64,000 nucleotides of DNA from contig NZ_CP058909.1 of the NCBI RefSeq assembly GCF_013415905.1, forward strand, positions 992,001-1,056,000. The letters run 5' to 3'. Positions within the stretch are counted from its first letter, which is position 1, and every line of letters begins with the position of its first letter. The notes below the pieces were generated by a model. The model made no database searches, was not told where the DNA came from, and saw only the letters and a list, made by a program, of their open reading frames with translations. Position numbers and translations under genes: made by a program. Below, one piece after another: positions 1-7,217 of the stretch. This stretch comes from Halosimplex pelagicum. GTDB taxonomy: Archaea; Halobacteriota; Halobacteria; Halobacteriales; Haloarculaceae.

Positions 1-1592
1 CAGTCGCCGCCCTGGTCGAGCATCAGATTCCGGAGCACGTCACCGTAGGCCGGGCGGGTGACCAGTACGCCGATGAGGACGCCGACGATGGTGACGATGG
101 CGAAGCCCTGCAGATCCCCGAGCGAGAGGAAGGCGAGCGGGCTCATGGCGATGATGGTCGTCACGGCGGCGGCGCCGATGACCCAGAACGCCTTGCGGAA
201 GCGGCTCTGGAACACCCTGCCGGTGGCGACCTGTCCCTCGTCGAGGATCTCGTCGGCGATGATCAGCAGGTCGTCGACCCCGGTCCCGATGACGGCGATG
301 AACCCGGCGATATACGAGAGGTTCAGCGGGAGGCCGATGGCCGCGGCGAACCCGAGCAGCAGGTACACCTCGGCGGCGGCGGTCGCCAGCATCGGGAGGG
401 CGACGCGGGGGTCCCGGTAGCGCAGGAAGACCGAGCCGCTGACCGCGAGCCATGCGATCAGGCCGGTCAGCAGCGCCTGCCACTTGAACCGGTCACCGAG
501 GCTCTGCTGGAGGAACAGGACGGTCCCGTTCTCGACGGCCAGCCGCGTCGGCAGCGCACCGGCCCGGAGGTTGACCTGCAGGCGCTGGGCCTCGTCGGTC
601 GACCGCGTCTGCATGACGAACGACGGCGCCGTCACGAACTCGCCGGACTCGATGTCCTCCGCGAGGCCCGGATCGAGGCCGGCCGCGTACACGATCTCCC
701 CGTCGACGGTCGTGTACAGACAGTACCCCGGATCGTCCGGGCTCTGGCGGTACCGACAGCTCTGCGGTCCGGTCGCCTCGCTGGACGTGAACCCGAGGTC
801 GACGAGGTCACGGGAGTAGTTCTGCGCGGCGTCTTCGGTCAGCGTGATCGGGACGATGGGTTGACCGCCTTCGGTCACGTCCGCGAGGCCGATCTGGGAG
901 TTCTCCAGCTGGCGGTTCGTCAGTACCGTCTGGTTGCGGTAGACGGTGCCGTTGTCGGTGTCGACGGGGCGGGTGGCGACGATGGTGACTGCGCCCTCGT
1001 CGCCGATGAGGTTGAGCACCTCGGTGGTGTTGGCGTTGGGCACGTCGACGACGACGTAGTTCTCGCCGGTCGCCGAGCGCTGGGTCGCCACCTGTCCGCC
1101 GCTCAGCCCGCCGCGGTTGATCTTCGCGGTGATCGTCTCCACGGTCTGCTGGCGGGTCTGGGCGGTCACACCGTTCCGTATCGTCGCCTCGTCACCGTCG
1201 AGACCCGCTTCCGTCAGCGCCGTCCGGAACCGCTGTTCGCTGACGTTCTCGACGAGCACCTCGACGGCGTCGCCGTTGCCGGTGTTCAACACGACCGATA
1301 CGTCCCCCGTCGAGACGTTCAACTGGTTGCCAACGGTCTGGCGGATGCTCGACCGCTGGCCCTGTTCGATCTCGAGGTTCTCGGCGGTGGTCCCGACGAG
1401 CGGGGCGCGGATGCGCGACCCGCCGGCCAGTTCCAGTCCGAACTGGAGGTTCGTCGGCCCCGTCGCGGCCCCGTACGAGGAGCTGTTGTTCGCGCCGGCG
1501 TCGGGCGCCCCCGCCGGGCCGAACAGCGCGAACGTCGACGCGAGGACGAACACGACGAGCATGACGATCCGCCAGTTCTCGCGGAGGTTCAT
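1..1592 (-). CDS. secD: SecD, protein-export membrane subunit (3' part beyond the window)
   Basis: SecD works with SecF as an accessory complex of the Sec translocon, driving late steps of protein export across the cytoplasmic membrane. About 530 residues are visible: an N-terminal membrane segment (MNLRENWRIVMLVVFVLAS), a large extracellular region with the characteristic stretch near LQFGLELAGGSRI, and then a membrane block that includes GFIAVIGTGVDDLLIIADE. The C-terminal end lies beyond base 1. The ATG at 1592-1590 overlaps the secF stop by 4 bases (ATGA), so secF-secD is one transcription unit with secF first. Family assignment is secure. Confidence 0.95.
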   Translation of the reverse strand, partial: MNLRENWRIVMLVVFVLASTFALFGPAGAPDAGANNSSSYGAATGPTNLQFGLELAGGSRIRAPLVGTTAENLEIEQGQRSSIRQTVGNQLNVSTGDVSVVLNTGNGDAVEVLVENVSEQRFRTALTEAGLDGDEATIRNGVTAQTRQQTVETITAKINRGGLSGGQVATQRSATGENYVVVDVPNANTTEVLNLIGDEGAVTIVATRPVDTDNGTVYRNQTVLTNRQLENSQIGLADVTEGGQPIVPITLTEDAAQNYSRDLVDLGFTSSEATGPQSCRYRQSPDDPGYCLYTTVDGEIVYAAGLDPGLAEDIESGEFVTAPSFVMQTRSTDEAQRLQVNLRAGALPTRLAVENGTVLFLQQSLGDRFKWQALLTGLIAWLAVSGSVFLRYRDPRVALPMLATAAAEVYLLLGFAAAIGLPLNLSYIAGFIAVIGTGVDDLLIIADEILDEGQVATGRVFQSRFRKAFWVIGAAAVTTIIAMSPLAFLSLGDLQGFAIVTIVGVLIGVLVTRPAYGDVLRNLMLDQGGD

Positions 1593-2443
1593 CGGGCCAC
1601 CCCCTCGTACTTGTACCAGCGAAGCAGGCTCAGGTTCAGCATGTAGGTGTTCATGAGGTCGGCGGTCAGTCCGAACACGAGCACGATCGCGAGATCCGGC
1701 AGCAGCGGGATACCGAACAGCGACGAGACGATCCACATGACGACCATCGCGGAGATGGAGGTGATGGTCATCGTCACACCGGTCTGCATCGCGCGGTAGG
1801 TGCTCTCGTAGAAGCTCCCGCGCCGGCGGAGGATGTGGTTGTTCAGCAGGATGTCCGAGTCGACGGAGTACCCGATCAGCATCAGCAGCGCCGCCACCGA
1901 GCCCAGCGAGAGCTTGATCTGGAAGACGTTCATCAGCGCGAGCGGGATGATGATGTCCGAGAACGCCGAGATGACGACCGCGATGGAGGGAACGAACGTC
2001 CGGAACAGCGCGAACACGAGCAGACTCATCCCGACGAAAGCGACGCCGATGCCGATCAGCGCGAGGCGCTGGGCGTCGGCGCCGAAGCTCGCCGACCGCG
2101 ACTGGACGGAGACGACCTCGTAACCGGCCGACCGGGCCGCCGAGCTGATGGCTTCGGAGTCGGTCTCCTGGGTCGTGACGATGAACTCGTTCGAGCCGGC
2201 GATCGGCTGAACGCTCTCGGCGTAGTCGAGGGTCTGTCGGACCTCGGACTGCGAGGCGTCTGTCGCTACCTGTATCTCGGTCCCCCCGGTGAACTCGATC
2301 CCCGGCGTGACCGGTGTCCCGGTCATCAGGGTCCACCCCGCGAGGACCAGCAACGCGAGCGCCAGCACGGCCAGCGGTACGGCCGCGAGCTGACGATTAG
2401 AGTACCGGTCGTAATCGGGTTCCGGTACTACGAACTCGACCAT
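1589..2443 (-). CDS. secF: SecF, protein-export membrane subunit
   Basis: A 284-residue SecF partner of SecD. One N-terminal membrane helix (LAAVPLAVLALALLVLAGW) is followed by an extracytoplasmic region with the conserved GIEFTGGTEI. A block of C-terminal helices follows, containing LMLIGYSVDSDILLNNHILR, typical of SecF. I chose the ATG at 2443 (MVEFVVPEPDYDRYSN) because the open frame upstream to 2599 is unlike SecF. It is translationally coupled to secD by a 4-base overlap and divergent from pan, 189 bases away. Confidence 0.95.
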   Translation of the reverse strand: MVEFVVPEPDYDRYSNRQLAAVPLAVLALALLVLAGWTLMTGTPVTPGIEFTGGTEIQVATDASQSEVRQTLDYAESVQPIAGSNEFIVTTQETDSEAISSAARSAGYEVVSVQSRSASFGADAQRLALIGIGVAFVGMSLLVFALFRTFVPSIAVVISAFSDIIIPLALMNVFQIKLSLGSVAALLMLIGYSVDSDILLNNHILRRRGSFYESTYRAMQTGVTMTITSISAMVVMWIVSSLFGIPLLPDLAIVLVFGLTADLMNTYMLNLSLLRWYKYEGVAR

Positions 2444-2632
2444 GCCCGTCGGTGTGCGACGCCGGCCGATAAGCCTTCTCCATTGCGCCGACACCCACGA
2501 GCGGGCGACGCCGCCGCCGTCCGCCGGGATCGGCCCGTTCGGCACGCTCCCGACCGCCGGATGGGGCGCGGATCGGTCGGTCGGCACACCCAAAGGCACT
2601 TTTTCTTTCGCTCGTTACCACCCACTAACCCG

Positions 2633-3853
<1,221 letters not shown>

Positions 3854-3867
3854 GAGCCATCTAGTTT

Positions 3868-4075
3868 CCATCTTTTTCGCGGGTGGGTGTCCTCGGCGCG
3901 CGAAGCGCGCCTGCGGGCACCCACCCGCCAAAAACATGGGTGAAAAAAAGCCGGACGACTCGCTCACTCCGTTCGCTCGCGTCCGGTGTCTCGCGGAGAG
4001 CAGCGACGCGAGGCTCGTCAGAGCTTGTCTCTGACGGAGAACCGCGCCTGCGGCGCGGATGCTCGCGTCACTGCA
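3868..4075 (+). repeat. Dispersed hairpin element, copy 1
   Basis: Begins 15 bases after the pan stop. A T-rich tract leads into a perfect 11-bp stem (3879-3889 pairing with 3918-3928), then the conserved linker AAAAACATGGGTGAAAAA, then smaller hairpins (for example GTCAGAG / CTCTGAC near 4018-4036 and CCGCGCC / GGCGCGG near 4043-4059) and the word GGATGCT. The same arrangement recurs at 39.1-39.2, 49.1-49.3 and 50.2-50.3 kb. No credible protein is encoded. The stem next to a T-run could also end pan transcription. Confidence 0.7.
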
Positions 4076-4212
4076 CCGCTCCCACACCGTCAGGACCGCC
4101 CCGACAGCGCGACGACCGCAACTGCCGAACCGCTCGCACCCGGTCGTCCGAACTCGGACATCTGTCCGATCACCTTTTAGGCAAATCCTTAGCGTTTGTT
4201 TAAGGATCAAAA

Positions 4213-4220
4213 CTAAATAA
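4213..4220 (+). promoter_or_regulatory. TATA box of nadE
   Basis: CTAAATAA stands in an unusually AT-rich patch 31-38 bases ahead of the GTG at 4251. It predicts transcript starts near 4243, that is a very short leader for GTG 4251 or about 20 bases for ATG 4263. Confidence 0.5.
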
Positions 4221-4250
4221 GAGACGTTCGACCAGGGAAAACGTATTACG

Positions 4251-5171
4251 GTGACCGAAAACATGGTATCCACCGACACCGACGAGGGGGTAACGTCGGT
4301 CCGGACGGACGGACCGGGCTTTCTGACAGAGCGCGACGACCTGGCGGCGGTGCGCGAGGAGGCGGTGGCGTTCGTCAAGGACAAGGTGACGAACGCGGGC
4401 GCGCGCGGCGTCGTCGTGGGGTTGAGCGGCGGCGTCGACTCGACGCTGACGGCGCACCTGGCCGTTCAGGCGCTCGGCAGCGACCGCGTGCTGGGGCTCG
4501 GGCTGCCGGCACACACCGACGAGGACAACGCACAGGAGGCGCGGACGATGGCCGAGGGGCTGGGTATCGAGTTCCGCGAGGTCGACCTGCGCCCGCTGCT
4601 GGACCTGTTCGAGGACCACGTCGCTCCCGAGGTCGCCCCCGACGGGGGACGGCGGGCGATCGGGAACCTCACCGCGCGCCTGCGGATGTGCGCGCTGTAC
4701 TACGCGGCCAACGCGCGCTCGTATCTCGTCTGCGGGACGGCCAACCGCTCGGAGCTGCTGCTGGGCTACTTCACGAAGTACGGCGACGGCGGCGCCGACC
4801 TGTTCCCGCTCGGCGACCTCTACAAGACGGAGGTGCAGGCGCTCGCCCAGCAGGTCGGCGTCCCGCGGCGGATCGTCGCCAAGGAGCCGACGGCGGATCT
4901 CTGGGCCGGCCAGACCGACGCCGAGGATCTGGGGGCTCGGTACTCGGAGATCGACCCGGTCCTCCGTCGGGTCGTCGACCGCAGCGAGCGCGTCGAGGAC
5001 GCCCTCGACGAGGTCGACGCGAGCCCCGAGACCGCCGAGACCGTCGCGCGGCTGTACGTCGACTCGCTGCACAAGCGCGCGGTCCCGCCCACACCGGGAA
5101 TCGACGACCGGGGGACCGGGTCCGGCGGGTCGCACCCGCTGCACCTCGCGCCGATGGCGAGCGGGCTGTGA
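4251..5171 (+). CDS. nadE: NAD+ synthetase, ammonia-dependent type
   Basis: Adenylates nicotinic acid adenine dinucleotide and amidates it to NAD+, the last step of NAD synthesis. The PP-loop ATP motif SGGVDS lies at residues 59-64, and other family blocks are visible (GTANRSELLLGYFTKYGDGG, GDLYKTEV, KEPTADLWAGQTDE-like). There is no glutaminase domain, so ammonia is the expected nitrogen source. The product is 306 residues from GTG 4251; ATG 4263 is an alternative start giving 302. It is a single gene with its own promoter, and pdaD follows 110 bases downstream. Confidence 0.93.
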   Translation: MTENMVSTDTDEGVTSVRTDGPGFLTERDDLAAVREEAVAFVKDKVTNAGARGVVVGLSGGVDSTLTAHLAVQALGSDRVLGLGLPAHTDEDNAQEARTMAEGLGIEFREVDLRPLLDLFEDHVAPEVAPDGGRRAIGNLTARLRMCALYYAANARSYLVCGTANRSELLLGYFTKYGDGGADLFPLGDLYKTEVQALAQQVGVPRRIVAKEPTADLWAGQTDAEDLGARYSEIDPVLRRVVDRSERVEDALDEVDASPETAETVARLYVDSLHKRAVPPTPGIDDRGTGSGGSHPLHLAPMASGL

Positions 5172-5281
5172 CCGGGGCCGCGAACCGATGTCACTCGACG
5201 GGCCGTGACCGCTGCGGCGGGCGGGACCGCCGCTCGACCGGAAACGAAACCCCTTAGCGCGCGAGTCGACGATGCGGAGGT

Positions 5282-5767
5282 ATGAGCACCATCCGGGTCG
5301 CGTGGGGGTCGGCCACCGGCCCGACGGCGATGTCGTCGTTCGACGCGGCGTTGGCCGAGGCGGGCGTCCACAACTACAACCTCGTGACGCTCTCCTCGGT
5401 GATCCCCGCCGAGGCCCGGCTCGACCGCGTCGGCACCGCGCCCGACCTCGGACCGACCGGCGAGGCGCTGTACGCGGTCGTCGGCCGCGAGACGCTCCCC
5501 CCGGGCGCCGACGGCGAGGCCTGCGCCGGCCTCGGGTGGGTCCGCAGCGAGTCTGGCCGGGGGCTGTTCTACGAGGCCAGCGGCACCGACCCCGAGGCGG
5601 TCGAGTCGGCGGTCGAGGCGGGCCTGCGCCGCGGGACGGAACTGCGCGAGTGGACGTTCCGCGCCGAGCCCGAGGTGGTCGTCGAGTCGACGCCCGCCGA
5701 CCCGGCCGACCACGCGACGGCGGTCGTCGTCGCGGCCTACGGCGGTAGCGAGTCCTTACTGGACTGA
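5282..5767 (+). CDS. pdaD: Pyruvoyl-dependent arginine decarboxylase
   Basis: A 161-residue proenzyme that converts arginine to agmatine. In archaea agmatine supplies the agmatidine modification of tRNA-Ile and, in some, polyamines. The self-cleavage site is visible as LSSVIP, with the expected cut between Ser38 and Ser39 so that Ser39 becomes the pyruvoyl group. The C-terminal part carries the usual GLGW and GLFYEA-type stretches. The length matches the family and no frameshift is seen. Confidence 0.93.
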   Translation: MSTIRVAWGSATGPTAMSSFDAALAEAGVHNYNLVTLSSVIPAEARLDRVGTAPDLGPTGEALYAVVGRETLPPGADGEACAGLGWVRSESGRGLFYEASGTDPEAVESAVEAGLRRGTELREWTFRAEPEVVVESTPADPADHATAVVVAAYGGSESLLD

Positions 5768-5840
5768 CCGGGCGCGGTGACGCCGGCACAGACCCGGGCA
5801 GCCACGATCGATCGTGTGAGAAGGCAAGGAGTACGCCTCT

Positions 5841-5861
5841 CCCAGGGGTTAAGACCCTGGG
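5841..5861 (+). promoter_or_regulatory. Inverted repeat enclosing a TATA-like box
   Basis: CCCAGGG and CCCTGGG form a perfect 7-bp inverted repeat whose 7-base centre is GTTAAGA. The TTAAG lies about 35 bases ahead of the ATG at 5887, close to where a TATA box is expected, so a protein bound to the repeat could block transcription. This is inference from position and symmetry only. Confidence 0.35.
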
Positions 5862-5886
5862 CCGCTTACGGCCGCGGAAGAGCCCA

Positions 5887-6240
5887 ATGTACGGAAATTC
5901 GCCGCTCGGCGACGACGGGTTGGATCCGGAGACGCTCTCGTCCGACCAGCGCCGCCAGCTGGAGCGGGACCTCTCGCGAGTCGCCCAGCAGACCCGGGAG
6001 CTCCTCCCCGAGGAGTTCGTCGTCGGGTCGGACCTGACGGCCGGCTCGGACGGTCCCGAAGCCACCGTCGCCGTCCGCCCGCCGGTCGGCCCCGTCGTCT
6101 CCGCGGGCTACACGCCCGAGGAGGCCGACGCGACCATCACCGAAGACGAACAGACCGACCTCGCGCAGGGACTGGCCGCCAGCGCCGCCCTCCAGGTCAA
6201 ACAGGCGCTGTCGGGCAGTACGAGCCCGACGGCTCGATAG
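5887..6240 (+). CDS. Small conserved haloarchaeal protein
   Basis: 117 residues, acidic and soluble, with no membrane segment or metal motif. It begins MYGNSPLGDDG and has a central ordered part (LERDLSRVAQQTRELLPEEF, then a stretch around ATVAVRPPVGPVVSAGY) and an Ala-rich C-terminus. From memory it resembles the short haloarchaeal family annotated DUF5811; I could not check this. It stands alone downstream of pdaD, with the inverted repeat at 5841-5861 ahead of it. Function unknown. Confidence 0.75.
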   Translation: MYGNSPLGDDGLDPETLSSDQRRQLERDLSRVAQQTRELLPEEFVVGSDLTAGSDGPEATVAVRPPVGPVVSAGYTPEEADATITEDEQTDLAQGLAASAALQVKQALSGSTSPTAR

Positions 6241-6272
6241 CCCCGAGAGACGCCCGCGACCGCGGTCGCCCT

Positions 6273-6488
6273 TCAGTTCTCCCCGACGCCGGCCGGCGGA
6301 TTGTAGAACAGCGCGTAGCCGACCGTCCCGCTGGCCGGGACGCTCCCGACGGCCAGCGCGGTCCCCCACGACCACGACAGCACCGCACCGGCGAGCGCCG
6401 CGAGCGCCAGGATCGCCGGGATCAGCGCCAGTATCGCGTCGTGGACCGACACCACACCGCGCGCGTCGCTCGCCACTGATCGAAGCAC
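6273..6488 (-). CDS. Small two-helix membrane protein
   Basis: 71 residues from a GTG start at 6488, with two hydrophobic segments (AILALIPAILALAALAGAVL and ALAVGSVPASGTVGYALFY). No catalytic motif. The start is supported by a TATA-like CATTTAATTA on the minus strand at 6520-6511, 23-32 bases upstream, which would make it leaderless. Internal GTG codons a few residues later are possible alternatives. It converges with the gene ending at 6240. Function unknown. Confidence 0.65.
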   Translation of the reverse strand: MLRSVASDARGVVSVHDAILALIPAILALAALAGAVLSWSWGTALAVGSVPASGTVGYALFYNPPAGVGEN

Positions 6489-6510
6489 GTGTCAACCGTC
6501 GAGCGTGACG

Positions 6511-6520
6511 TAATTAAATG
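6511..6520 (-). promoter_or_regulatory. TATA box for the small membrane protein at 6488
   Basis: CATTTAATTA on the minus strand, centred about 27 bases ahead of the GTG start, in an AT-rich patch that contrasts with the surrounding GC-rich sequence. Confidence 0.5.
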
Positions 6521-6582
6521 TTATTACTGCGTGTGCGTCGGTGGTAGGCGCTCGGGGCCGGGTGTCGAGCGGCGACGGGCGG

Positions 6583-6744
6583 TCAGTCGTCGCGGAAGCG
6601 ACGCTTGCACCCTCGCGAACAGAACGAGCGGATCGCGCCGCGGGCGTCGTCGAAGGCGACGGGGTGCCACCGCGAGTCGTCGATGGGGCGGCCGCAACGG
6701 TCGCAGGTCCGTGCGGCGTCCGGCTCTGTCACGCGGTCGGGCAT
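6583..6744 (-). CDS. 53-residue zinc-finger protein
   Basis: A very short gene. The product starts MPDRVTEPDAARTCDRCGRP and ends with SFCSRGCKRRFRDD. Two Cys pairs, CDRC and CSRGC, fit a treble-clef-like zinc site of the kind seen in many haloarchaeal micro-proteins. The start lies 3 bases after the stop of the HalOD1 gene upstream (stop at 6748), so the two are very likely co-transcribed. Could bind nucleic acid or a protein partner; nothing more specific can be said. Confidence 0.7.
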   Translation of the reverse strand: MPDRVTEPDAARTCDRCGRPIDDSRWHPVAFDDARGAIRSFCSRGCKRRFRDD

Positions 6745-6747
6745 GGC

Positions 6748-7053
6748 TCACGGCTGCCAACTTCGCTCGCCCGCGACGGGGGCCTCGTCGGTCTCCGAGA
6801 CGCGGATCTCGTCGGGACCGCCGACGACGACCTCGTAGCCCTCGACCGCGAACCGGACCGTGAGATCGGCCGTCTCGGCCCGGCTGCGCGCGTACAGCCC
6901 CTCCAGTGCGTCGGCGTCGACGTAGTCGGCGAGGCAGGTGTCCAGACGGTCCGGTTCGACGCCCTCGGCGTGGGCGATTGCCGTGACGACGCGGGCGACG
7001 ACGGACGGGCCGCCGGGACCGTCGTCGCGCGTCGCGGAGTTGATCTCGTGCAT
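6748..7053 (-). CDS. HalOD1 output-domain protein
   Basis: 101 residues consisting almost wholly of one HalOD1 domain, a haloarchaea-specific module often joined to response regulators and sensors. Family-like stretches are VVARVVTAIAHAEGVEPDRL, DYVDADALEGLY and the C-terminal VRFAVEGYEVVVGGPDEIRV. ATG at 7053 is the natural start. It leads the zinc-finger micro-protein and lies just downstream, on the same strand, of the large bat-type regulator ending at 7218. A signalling role is likely but its input is unknown. Confidence 0.85.
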   Translation of the reverse strand: MHEINSATRDDGPGGPSVVARVVTAIAHAEGVEPDRLDTCLADYVDADALEGLYARSRAETADLTVRFAVEGYEVVVGGPDEIRVSETDEAPVAGERSWQP

Positions 7054-7217
7054 CCGTACCGATCGGTTGGGGCCGGCCGGGCATGGCCCTGGCCTCGACT
7101 GGTGTAGAGAGCGACGCCCGACGGGTTCGATGTGGATAGAACGGCGGCGAGACCGACCGCGAAAGCGCCTGGAAGTGGGGATCCAGAGGATATCGGGCCG
7201 GGGGTACGGGGCGGCGG

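Noticed and set aside
1835-2632. Upstream in-frame extension of pan
   Set aside because: The extra residues are Arg/Asp-rich and antisense to secF; MSRSPSLPER at 2633 is the natural start.
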